From Mnemiopsis leidyi (taxonomy: Eukaryota; Ctenophora; Tentaculata; Lobata; Bolinopsidae), in NCBI GenBank assembly GCA_000226015.1, contig JH153089.1:1-28848 (forward strand): a DNA stretch of 28,848 bases, read 5' to 3'. The notes beneath the pieces were generated by a model. It was not told the DNA's origin. It did not search any database and saw only the letters and a list, made by a program, of their open reading frames with translations. Shown here piece by piece: positions 1 through 10,700 of the stretch. The first letter of the stretch is position 1. The number at the start of each line of letters is the position of its first letter. The translations under genes and the position numbers were made by a program.

Positions 1-278
1 GCTGCCGTAAATGGTAAAGCGGCAGCCCTCGCACGCGCAGCGCGGCAGGGAATTGAAAAATTTAATTCGAAAATTGAAAATGGGCCGCAACGCAAGGCAA
101 TAAATCCACGTAGGCGTAGCCATGCCATAAAAACTCAAAAGCAAGCGACCGAGTTGACGGAGTGAAGGTTAGTTGTTACCCCCGGGCTAAAACGGATATC
201 ACATTATTTTTAGAGAAAACAGCCAAAAGACTCTCCCCGGTCAAAGGGAGCAACCAATTTATTGGTTTTTGGTAATTT
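1..278. repeat. Left-edge repeat fragment related to the foldback element
   Basis: No gene is seen here. Bases 1-40 form a short hairpin-like GC-rich module (gctgccg...cggcagcc) that reappears in diverged form inside the neighbouring foldback element near 1037-1065 and, more loosely, near 683-725. Bases about 150-215 contain a ttgacgg...acggatatcac pattern resembling the arm-end motif (ttgacgggatgatatccgt). The likely reading is the remnant of a related element cut by the window edge, but similarity is patchy. Confidence 0.4.
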
Positions 279-955
279 TAACTTAACTGCGTTTAATATG
301 AGACGTTGACGGGATGATATCCGTCTTACGTTCGGAGAGCAGCAAGCTGCGAGTCGGGTAACCTCGACAATATTAGACGTCTTACCGGGCGCTGCGCGGC
401 TCTCTCTACGTTGTACGTTTCCCTCCGAAGCAACAAAGACTGAGGTCCCCAGGCAATAGACGTCCAGACATAAGTTTTACTTTTAGTAAAATTAAAATTT
501 TTATCAGAATTTGACAAAATCAGAAGTGAGAAGGAAAATTTTCAAGTGAAAAGTTACGCGCTCTCACGCATTTCTGGCCTGGCGACAGAAATTCTAGACG
601 CGCATCGCCCGTTAACTTTAAGCAAAGACTAGAGGTGACGTTTTTGACGTTTGACGTTGCCTATAGTACTACTACTAGCCCAGCTACCGCGAAGGGGCAG
701 CCACCGGCGTCGTGGCTGCGCGCGGCCACGCCCTTGACGAGATTATATCCGTCTACCGTTATAAGCTGCGTGAGTCGGGTATCACCGCTACAAGTAATTT
801 AAAAGCGTTAGTCCTAATGAATGACGAGAACTAGATTTACTGAGATGTAATGTGTAAGAGTACGACGCGATGTTCATATACACCTTTGCTCGCAGCCAGC
901 ATCAATGATCAACGGGCGATGCGCGTTTAGAATTTTTTCAAAATTCGCCAGGCCA
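279..955 (+). repeat. Left inverted arm of the foldback element
   Basis: Pairs with 1272-1967. It contains a direct internal repeat: about 309-368 (ttgacgggatgatatccgt ... gagtcgggtaacc) recurs in diverged form at about 733-788. It also contains an internal inverted pair: 556-617 (cgctctcacgcatttctggc...) is the reverse complement of about 903-975. The arm is therefore itself built from repeated modules. Confidence 0.85.
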
Positions 956-1271
956 GAAATGCGTGAGAGCGCGCGTGATGGCCGCGACAGTAGGTTATCA
1001 ACCTACAAAGCCAGCATTGCTACACGTTGCATAGCCCTGCTGCCGCGAATTAAGCGGCAGCCTCCGGCGCGCGCGAGACAAAGCCAGCACTGATAAAATA
1101 AGAAACTATACACACAAAAATAAACATCCTAATCTAAAGAGCTAAACACTAAGAAGTTACACACACTAAACTTTAATTAACCGTCTCAAAACAACACTAA
1201 TCTATTAAACTAAGGAAAGATCTAGAAAATACGGCTGGCTGCCTACCCGTTATCTACATTATGATTACACT

Positions 1272-1967
1272 ACTGGCCTGGCGAATTTTGAAGAAATTCT
1301 AGACCATAGACGCGCATCGCCCGTTGATGCTGTGTGCTGGCTGCGAGCAAAGGTGTATATGAACATCGCGTCGTACTCTTACACATTACATCTTAGTAAA
1401 TCTAGTTCTCGTCATTCATTAGACTAAGGCTTTTAAATTACTTGTAGCGGTGATACCCGACTCACGCAGCTTATAACGGTGAACGGTAGACGGATATAAT
1501 CTCGTCAAACTCAAGGGCGTGGCCGCGCGCAGCCACGACGCCGGTGGCTGCCCCTTCGCGGTAGCTGGGCTAGGCAACGTCAAAAACGTCACCTCTAGTC
1601 TTTGCTTAAAGTTAACGGGCGATGCGCGTCTAGGATTTCTGTCGCCAGGCCAGAAATGCGTGAGAGCGCGTAATTTTTCACTTGAAAATTTTCCTTCTCA
1701 ATCTCACTTCAGATTTTGTCAAATTCTGATAAAAATTTTAAATTTTTACTAAAAGTAAAACTTATGTTTGGACGTCTATTGCCTGGGGACCTCAGTCTTT
1801 GTTGCTTCGGAGGGAAACGTACAACGTAGAGAGAGCCGCGCAGCGCCCGGTAAGACGTCTAATATTGTCGAGGTTACCCGACTCGCGTGTGGCTCGCAGC
1901 TTGCTGCTCTCCGAACGTAAGACGGATATCATCCCGTCAACGTCTCATATTAAACGCAGTTAAGTTA
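1272..1967 (-). repeat. Right inverted arm of the foldback element
   Basis: Reverse complement of 279-955. The two arms differ mostly by small insertions that look like short tandem duplications, for example gttcaccgtt against gtt, and an extra gttgag-like block near 1507-1513. Base substitutions are few, suggesting a fairly young element or arms kept alike by conversion. Confidence 0.85.
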
Positions 1968-2700
1968 TACTTTTATTCCATCGCTATAAGTATATATGTT
2001 ATAACTGTTGCTCAACCATCCATGCTAAAACACCTTTAAACATTTTTTACTATTTCTGATTTCACAACTATAAAATTTAGAACTGGTGTACTTGAAATTC
2101 CGACTTGTCGGCCATGGGCCAACATGACGCTGTTGTCCAAATTTCGTGGATCGATTTTCAGCAGTCAATAACGTTGTTTGTGAAATGTGCGTAAAGAAAA
2201 AACAACGAAGACAAAATGAAAAATAACCTGTCCTTACTTCCTTTTAACAAAAGAAAAAATGAATTCGTAATAAACAAATTCACTTTAACCAATGAAAATA
2301 ATTATACAACTTTTTCAAACTCATAAAAGTCCGTATTAAAGTTACTATCTTTCTCTTAACATTATGATTAATAAATTAATCAACAAGCGCTCTCCAGCGA
2401 TTGCGGTTTCTTTCAGGTCAAAGTCACACTCATAAAACAATATTGACAATATGTGAGCATGTAAAGCATTGAAAACTTATTAAAAAGTTTACAGGAAAAG
2501 AATCTTGTATGGAACTTGAAGATGTCTCTTAGGAATATGTTTCACAGGGCGTTACAATGTACAAATATCTTTATAAGTTAAAATTAAATTCTAGGTTAAA
2601 TGTATGTCTTGAACGTCTGAAATGGAATAAATTTACAAACAATTGCGATACACTTTGCACTAGCAGCGTTCGTTTCCCTGAATTGTTGAAACAAAAATAA
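1968..2700. other. Intergenic, no gene seen
   Basis: AT-rich sequence between the foldback element and the probable 3' end of the minus-strand gene at 2933-3724. I see no coding-like frame on either strand. Confidence 0.5.
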
Positions 2701-2706
2701 AAGAAT

Positions 2707-2712
2707 TTTATT
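2707..2712 (-). terminator. Candidate polyadenylation signal (AATAAA)
   Basis: tttatt on the plus strand reads AATAAA on the minus strand, about 220 nt beyond the stop codon at 2933-2935. The position suits the 3' end of the unrecognised minus-strand gene. The hexamer is common in AT-rich DNA, so this is only a candidate. Confidence 0.35.
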
Positions 2713-2932
2713 AAATGGTCAATATTATTATTAAGCCACATGGCATTACTCAGTCGAGCAGACGTTGCGAGACGACATACTACATTCTTATCAAAAGGTA
2801 TACATCACGACTCAGGGATGCCAGGCACCACATACCGAGACTGATATCGTAATCGATTTACAATCTGATGAACTCTGATATATTCCTTTTTAAAGATATC
2901 GGCACGTTACATGACTATAAACATCTAAAAAT

Positions 2933-3724
2933 TCACAACGTTCTTGGTTTATTGCCGGCGGCTAAAGTCCCGTCAGGGTTAAACCGGGGTATAACCGACA
3001 TGATGAGATTACCGAAGTTACTGTCCTGGGTGATGAAAAAGCCGTCTGATTGGTTGTTTGTTTGCTGAAATGTGGAGTTTTTGAGGAGGATTCACGACCA
3101 ATAAAATCGCGAGATTTTTTTAAATTTATAGGATGATAAAACCTATTTAGTAATTATGAGGGAAATATTTTTGTCCTTAAGTGAAACTGGTACACTGAAC
3201 CGACCTGTAAAGCGACTTGTTTGCCAGTGTGTAATCTGGTCGTTTCAGCGGGTGTTCGGTCTAACGGTTCTTCTATCTTCTGTTCTCCTGACGTTGGGGA
3301 AATGTCATTGTTAGCAAAAATTTTAACAGAAACGGAACAATTTCAAAACTTCATTAAATGCACGACACTAAATTCGTATATAGCAATACTTATAGCCAAT
3401 ACTTCATAGCAATGCAATGTTACCTATTTAAAGAAGATTGTATTTTCATTACCATTAGTAGAGCTGTCAATTTTATTTTGCAGTTGCATCTTTTTATTAT
3501 GTAGATCCTCTAACAGTTTCATACGCTGCGAAGCTGAAACGCGTTTGACTGAAAAGCTGTAAACGAATGCGCACAGTTTATAAACGTGCTGTAGATTAAT
3601 TTAGATTAATTATTTCAAGTATAATAAATATTCAAGAACTGTCTCATAATAGCGGCGTATTTGACATACCTTTGTCGCCCATAAACGAAGTAGCAAGGCT
3701 GTCCAATTGTTCACATTGACCTTG
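2933..3724 (-). CDS. Unrecognised protein, last four coding exons (5' part unresolved)
   Basis: Four exons in gene order, 3724-3670, 3548-3453, 3287-3205 and 3064-2933, splice with GT-AG sites and matching phases into one open frame of 121 codons ending in TGA. I do not recognise the family. The first part is a likely coiled coil (LEDLHNKKMQLQNKI). It is followed by a polar linker and a C-terminal segment with hydrophobic motif FFITQDSNFGNLIMSVIPRF and an ending rich in Gly, Lys and Arg. The start is not found: the frame is closed just upstream of the acceptor at 3725-3727, so at least one earlier exon must lie between about 3730 and 4560 or beyond. The gene lies downstream of NIPBL on the same strand, under 900 bp from its stop. 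Phase agreement over three introns is the main evidence; function is unknown. Confidence 0.72.
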
Positions 3725-4513
3725 CTGCAATTAAGTTCAAGTTTATTCGCATTTTCCGAAACATTTTGGTCTAAAGAAGATAAAGATATTTCACGACGAA
3801 TGTTAGAGATCAGTTTTCTCAATTACTTCTATGTAAATCGAGGAGCTGAATAAATCAATAAAACCAGCTCATAAATAACAGGGGTTTATCAAATTAATAC
3901 TTTACAGAATTTAAGATTATATTTAAAATATACAACAGTTAAATTTGAAATTCGAGACGAAAATCAAGCAATCTTTTAACACATTTTCGTTCTTGCGATT
4001 CAAGCCAGCACTGAATGTTAAAAAATTATAAGCAAAACCATTTTGTGAAATGAATTTATATTCATATGTATAAAACTCAAAAGTCCTTGAAAATGAACTC
4101 AGAAAATTATCATTTCATCTTTTGAGTGGTCGAAAATAAAGCAGCGACCTCAGATTAAGGAGCACACTTATGACAAACACAAAATTTTTATCATAGATTC
4201 AGGTGACTCGCTGGTGACATATGCAGTAACCAAGTTTCGTATCACGATATATAAATAGTTTACGAACATTATTAAACTTGCATAATAACACGTATTAATG
4301 ACTATATAATATAATAACTGTTCAAAAAGCCTTGAAATTAAATAACTTAAAATACAACACACACACTGGCTCGGCGAGACTATTATTCGAAATTACCACT
4401 GCACACAAAACTCATCAGATTGATTCTGGATGTACGGAAAATAATAATGAATCTGTTACATGATCTTGTCCACTGCATTGACATAACAATTTGCTCACTC
4501 TTCTATCCTCAGG
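3725..4513. other. AT-rich spacer, probably 5' exons or UTRs not resolved
   Basis: Must contain the 3' UTR of NIPBL and the 5' part of the gene at 2933-3724. A weak candidate start exists on the minus strand near 4481 (MSMQWTRSCNR..., about 30 codons, then a GTAATT donor-like site near 4395). Another possible exon begins after an acceptor near 4013 (CWLESQERKCVKRL). Neither can be tied to the downstream exons by phase, so no call is made. Confidence 0.35.
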
Positions 4514-4565
4514 TGATGTCACGCGTGATTGCTGATGACGTCACGCGTGACTGCTGGTGACGTCA
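4514..4565. promoter_or_regulatory. Three CRE-like palindromes, 22 bp apart
   Basis: TGATGTCA at 4514-4521 and perfect TGACGTCA at 4536-4543 and 4558-4565 lie at exact 22 bp intervals inside a short tandem repeat (unit tgacgtcacgcgtga.tgct). TGACGTCA is the CREB/ATF palindrome. The third site contains the NIPBL stop codon (4563-4565). Because the next gene on the same strand starts shortly downstream, the cluster could be its promoter; that role is inference. Confidence 0.5.
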
Positions 4566-4772
4566 CGTACCATCGTAGTCCTCGTCACTGTCGTCCTGCT
4601 CGCTAAACTCAGAGTCTGACTTGATGACGTAACGTCGTCGTTTTTTCTTGGGCTTTTTGGCTGGGGTTTTCGAGAGTTTCCGTTTCTTGGCAAGTTCCTT
4701 GTTGGGGGTTTTGGATGTTCGGGGTTTTCGTTCTTTTCGAACTTTGACGGGGAGCTCTTTTCTTCTTTCGTA
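4563..4772 (-). CDS. NIPBL: NIPBL last exon: basic then acidic C-terminal tail
   Basis: Begins in phase 0 after acceptor TTATACAG. The tail is strongly basic (KVRKERKPR, KKRKLSKTP, KKPKKKRRR), a clear nuclear-localisation pattern, then turns acidic (DSEFSEQDDSDEDYDGT) and stops at TGA 4565-4563. Vertebrate NIPBL also has a charged disordered C-terminus, though the sequence itself is not conserved. Confidence 0.88.
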   Translation of the reverse strand, partial: YERRKELPVKVRKERKPRTSKTPNKELAKKRKLSKTPAKKPKKKRRRYVIKSDSEFSEQDDSDEDYDGT

Positions 4773-7700
4773 CTGTATAAGGGAAGGCGTTAACGGTGTA
4801 AAATGTAAATGCTTAATTTATTGTCCAATTCAGGATAAAAATCGGAAAAGTCACACCATGGCTAACGATAGACTTACTAACAACAGGTGTATTTCTACAC
4901 ATGGCTACCGTAATGAAGACAAATTTATTGAGGAAAAATGCAAGAAAACTCACATATTTCACAGATTTGTCGGCATCGTCGCCCTCACTGTCACTACATT
5001 TAAACTCTGACAAGTCTTGTTGGGTCATCAGATCGCGGAACTGGAAAAGTAGAGTTTTAGAATAAACTTTTCTCGAACACAAAATCAGTCAATACCGCAC
5101 ATTTCAAGGCTTCTTAAATCTTTAGACAAGAAATACTAAACTGTGATGACCATGAATCTCCCATTTCCTTGTACATTAGATCTACATTCTTCCGCAAACA
5201 GCTATAATTGGGAGAGATGCGACCCCCCCCCCCCCCCATATACTATGAACATGACAATACTACTATAAAAGAATTACCGTCGTCCTGCTTCTGAACATCG
5301 TGCCCCAGAACATAAGTTCTATAAATTTTGCCTCAGTGACCCTTAACCTAACCCTAACGAAGTTGTCTGTTGTGGAGGACGTCACTGGGGCAAAATCAAT
5401 ACAACTTTCTGGGGCACGATGTTCTGGGGCAGAACGTCGGCCACCCTATAAAAGATCAGCAAATAAACTAGCTGTACCTCTTTGTAATACTGCAAAGCGC
5501 TCTTCTCAAACTCCTCACTCTCATAGTCAACATCGAGAGTCAGCTGTTGGATCGCGCTTAGCACTGGAGAGGGGTCGTACGCTACGTTAGAATGACGTGT
5601 TATCTGTTTATCGTAGATCTTTGTTGATTCCAACGGCGAGAACTCGTGACATCTCTTGTCTGAAAAGTGCAGTGTTACTAAATTTCTATCCTAACTAGAA
5701 ACCATTCAGACTATTGAATATCAACAATTGTGGGATAAAAACGACCACCGATCGCGAAAAACATAGTCCAAGTTCAAGTAAACTGATGTATTGGAAAAAT
5801 AAGATGCCGGTAACTGGCAAGAAAGACATACCAGTGAGATTGTACTGGGTCATAAGATGTTTCTTGAGGAGGATAAGTAGAGTACACGACTGACAAGATA
5901 CCAGAACTTCTGTAAGTCGAGGTAAGTCCTCGACTTGATCTGAAAACAGGGCTAGTAAGTAAACTGGTTAAATTAAAACCAGGAGAATGGGATGTTGTCA
6001 TAAAGACACAAGTCATTAACTGGTTGGTGAATAATTTCTTCAGCAGCTCGATACTCGAAACTGTTTCAATTGTCAGATCGAGTTGCAGCATAAAGTAGAG
6101 GCTGAAGAAGATTTTTGTAAATCTAAGTATTGATTGCTTAAATGCTTAAACTTTTAAAATATTTTCAAATCAGGGTGGGGGTAAGATGACTACGATTTAC
6201 TGACCATTTGGCCTACGTTCGGATGTCATCAAATGGTAAAAAATTTCTGACCAAGACCATTGTCAAATATCTGATGTTACTGTGGTAAAATTGTAAAAAT
6301 GTTGACCATGACAAAAATCCAAATTCTCCGAGGTCATGGTCCCCAACTCAGACTATTTTTTATCAGCCAGACTGGCCCAAAAAAATAAATTCTCACCAAT
6401 CTCGTCAATCTCTTCCTCATCTTCATCCTTGATAGTTTCCGCGATATCCCTGCCATACACAGCATCCTTAGCTTGCTCCAGGTACGTCGTCCCGGAAGTC
6501 GATATCAACAGAGCAACGTGATGGATAACAAACAAAGGCTCCTCGATAATCTGATACGACATGTGTGCCAGGTTGTCCGCGATATAGAGTAGCAAGTTTA
6601 TATCTGTTTTCTTAATTTCGTCAAACTGTTTTATCATTGTCTTTAACTGGGAGTGTCTGTGTCCCTTTGAAGTTCGGATCAGAGCGTAGACGTGGGAGAG
6701 AAGGGAGATGGGCGGGTTGTTACGGAATCCCCGGACGGGGTACGTGCTGAACAGAGCTGTTTGGAGCTTGAAACTCTCCCGGAGGCCCGGGAAAAACTGA
6801 CTGTGAAGGAAGAGGGGATACTTGCCGTCCAGCTCGATAAGCGTTTGTTCGGCTTTGATACGGTTAATTTCGTCGATATCAGTACAGATAGCAATGAGAT
6901 ATTGGATACAAGATATGGGGTGGAGAAGACCTTGCTGTAATACTAGACAGATTACTTGCACTGCAGCTGATCTTACTTGGGTTAGTTTGTGAAAGAAACA
7001 GTGGTGTATGGGACTAAGTAACATCTGAGCGATAGCACCTGACACCGAGGATTTCTCGTCTCCGTAAGTTTTCAGGTCGGTTATACCGTCTCGTTTCAGT
7101 TCTTTTCTCATCTGTTGGTTTTGACGTGTAAGTCTTTTCTCGTCTGATAACAAATGAAGCTGGAGGTTCTTTAAAACTTGACATTTTAACTTGACAGGGG
7201 CGTCAAACCCTTTCAGAATGTCGATATAGAGAGTCCTAGATTGCTCTCGCAACATCATCCTATCGTAACGGATAAAGAAGAAACCAAGACCGGAAATAGC
7301 GCGGTGCCTGATTTCTTCGTCAGAAGAACTGGAGAAGAACATAAGTATGTCGTAAACTTGGTTTTGGATGCTAGCTGCTGACTTGGAGTGGGTTTGTTTG
7401 CCTGCGGTTGGAGGGGATGTGTTATTTGAACAGAAAATGTCTTTAAAATTATCATAAAAAAACAGAAACATCGAACAAGACATGGTAAAATGTTCCAAAT
7501 TATGACAAAAAATTGCTAGAGCCCTTATTCAAATATAAAAAATACCGACCTTGATCAAACTCGAAATGCTGACAAAGAAGTCCGACAGTGAAGAGAGATC
7601 TGATAACAACTCCTTTCTGATTCTCCAAACTAGGGTCTTCGGGGTTCTCGGTAAACTGTTTCCGATATTGAGCTAGACAGATAAAGAACTTCTTAAAACA

Positions 7701-10700
7701 ATCCTGAGCTAGCTTGTAGTTGTGTGTCATGTTGTTGATCAGTGTTCCTAGACAACTCACACATGCCTGGGAATAAGGAGGCGTGAATTAGAGCAGCTGT
7801 TCATTAAAAATCTAATAAACTTCACATTTCTTGGGGAGAAGTCGGAAATTTTTTCCATACTTGACAGCGGTTAACAAATTAAGTGCCAGGTACGGCCTAT
7901 CACGTGATAAATCTAATTTCCAACTCCTCCCAAGAATTTTGACGTTTATTAGAGCAGTTTTTAATGATTAAATCTTAGGGAACGTTTTCAGGTTTTCAGG
8001 TTTTCATTAGCCGAACTACTATTTTTACAAATCAAGATTCCCAATCTTTAGATCGAGGGTGTATTTGAGAATTAGTAAGAAAGCACAACGTATAAAGAAA
8101 AGTATGATAAGTGAATATGTACCTGCACAATAAGTTGTCCACACTTCATGATAAGAGTGATGAGATCTTCCTCTACAGAGGCAAGAAACTCTTCAGAGGG
8201 GTGTTCCATTAGCGGCAGCACAATCTCCAGGGATCTAGTGTTATGGTTAAGTTAAATTAAAATTTACTAGCGATGTTCTCTGTTTTTGTGATTGGAAGAT
8301 TGTAGTCTACTTGCTTATGAAAGTAGAGAGAGAGAGTGATTCGCCAAATTTACAAAATGACAACATACAAATCAATGAATTGCAATGGTACAAAAATTAG
8401 AAATGAACACCAACGTACTGGGTAACGTGGTAGAGGACCAGATAGTCTATCTGTTGAGAACACTTCATATTGAGATAGGGATGTAGCGTAGTGCAGTGTC
8501 GCGCGACTAATCCCGGCACTGCCTCCGCAAACAAGTATATTGTGTGTAGGCACGACACAAGACGGGAGGAGTTGCTGGACCCTGCTGCGCTGAAGTTCTC
8601 CAACTTCAACACACTGTCCACTAAACAGTCGACCATCTTCCTGCTCTGTGCTTGGATACGTAGTCGCTGATCTTCGTCCTTCTCTGTCGTGTTCTGTGGG
8701 AGATTGTTATTTTTCTCCGCTTTTTAAACAAACAAAGTACGAAATTGCGTTGCTATGGATATCTGTACTAATCGGGTTAATATTTAGTTTTCTTTAAACT
8801 ATTGTGATTTGAAACGCAGTATTAATTGAACTTGATCGTCGAACTCTTCAATGATTTACCTGAAATATTACCTAAATATTACCTAAATATTACCTAAAAT
8901 ATTAAACGACACTAAAGAAAACAATCTCTCACCTCATCACCAGGCTTGAGATACTGGTTGAGAAGAAGTTTAAACCAATCACAGTTCTGATCGGGAGACT
9001 CAGAAACTGCCTCCGTGATGGAGACTACCCGTTTTATCAGGCCGTCAGGTGTCTCGTCCTTCCCTTCTGTGAACCACAGGTCCAGAAACACTTTAGCAAT
9101 TAGCTCTCTGATACCTGAAGAAGAGAACGGATATTTACGTTCCTTGTTTAGAAGGTGTGGGAGAGAGCTGACATGGAAGGTGTTTATTTTAAAACTTGTA
9201 ATTTTTTGAGAGTTCGGTGAGCAGGTTGTATTTCGAAATGGCAGAATTTCCACAACCCCAGGCCCACCTGAACTGATTGTCACTGTGAAGAAGAAATGAG
9301 GTTTTAATTGCAAAGTTTAATTGGAATTGGTTTGAAATGTAAATAACTGTCAGTTAAACTCTGATAACTTAGTTTACTCTTACCATCCTCGTCATTAATC
9401 CTCCTGATAAGCTTGATACATATCTCGGTCAGTTTGGGAAAGTCAGGTTGCTGAACGCAGATATCTCGCAGTATCTTGATAACTCGCTTCCTGGTGTGGA
9501 GAAGATCTTATCATCGAATATTCATGAAAATTACAAGAAACACATACCCAGTTTAAAACGACAATCGACATCAGAATTCCGGATGACCTCGATAATTCAT
9601 GTTAAAGTCAAGAAACAAGATTGTTTTTTCAAAAAATCACCGCCACCTAAACAAAGAAACCAAAAACGTGATCCCCCAGAAACAAGATCAACTCGGACAA
9701 ACCTGACACCGATCCCCTTGTCAAGGATCCTCTCACTCAACATGGGATAGTACTGAAGGGTGAGTTGAGGCTTGTCAAGGACAAACCGGCCCACAAGATC
9801 CACTGCTGCTTCTCGGACGGAGGCTGCTTGGTCCATGAACCGGCCGTGTACCCCTAGACGGAGCTCGTTCTGGTAGTGGGGTTGAGATTATTCGATTTTT
9901 TTGGTTTGAGTTGATATGTGTAACTCTATTGTGTAACTCTTGTGTAACTCTTGTGTAACTAACAGTAAAGAAATAATAAACGCCCAAACAAAACACCAAA
10001 TATTTAAATTACCCGATGTAATAAGTTAGGATCAGCGGATATGATGGCAGCCAACGCCTTCATGGCTTTTGTCCTGAGACCTATCGCACTCTCCTGAAGT
10101 TCCATCAAGATTTTGTTGAGGTAGATATCAAAGTTGATACTGAGAGAACGGGAGGAAGCGAGGAACTTGGCGATTCGCTCCGCGTTCGAACCACTGACGG
10201 ACCAGCGCTGGGACCTGATAGGATGTAAGAATTTAAAGAATGTACGATAAAGTTTTGTGTTATAAGTAGTGAAATGAGCGTAGGTGCACTGGATAAATTG
10301 GTCGACATGTTGATAAGAAATCAAAGTAGGAGGTAACATACTTGAGAGCTGATGGTTTGATTATGTCTTTTTGAAGAAGGTTTTTCAAAAGTCCCTTTTT
10401 TGCTTCGAGCTCAGACATTTGGTTTCTTATCTGAAAAAAATAATATTTCATTAAATTCAGGAGCATTTTTTCAGTCAGGTAAAAAATGTTGTTTATCAAT
10501 GGCCTTAACCCTGAAGGAAAAAGCGGTCTTCAAATAAACAGCGGTAAAAATCACATTCCATCAAGATGCTACCTTCTCCTCGTGCTCCGCCTTGATCTCA
10601 TCCTCCGTCTTCTCTTCCTCCCCCGGGGTTTTAGTGGCGGGAGGTTTAGGAGGGTTCTTCACCAGTTGCTCGCATGTTATCTGAGCGTCTCTAATCCACT

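Larger units (their letters stand above)
279..1967. mobile_element. Foldback-type DNA element with ~690 bp inverted arms
   Basis: Reading inward from both ends gives nearly the same sequence: the left end taacttaactgcgtttaat matches the reverse complement of the right end ending at 1967. The match continues, at roughly 95% by eye, to about 955 on the left and 1272 on the right, leaving a ~316 bp AT-richer unpaired centre. No transposase frame is present, so it would be non-autonomous. The bases next to cttaactgcg are TTAA on the left and TTAT on the right, which may be an imperfect TTAA target duplication, though this is uncertain. Long arms with internal subrepeats fit the Foldback class of DNA elements. 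A simple large palindrome made by inverted duplication is the alternative. Confidence 0.85.

Noticed and set aside
1519-1752. 77-residue plus-strand frame in the right foldback arm
   Set aside because: Its mirror in the left arm is not equivalent, and it shows no transposase or other domain; it is a by-product of GC-rich repeat modules.
5338-5359. Telomere-like ccttaacctaaccctaac
   Set aside because: Only two to three imperfect units inside a short hairpin element, not a telomeric tract.
5774-6091. 105-residue minus-strand frame
   Set aside because: It is a different frame laid over the NIPBL exon 5939-5832 and its introns; only the exon frame matches NIPBL.
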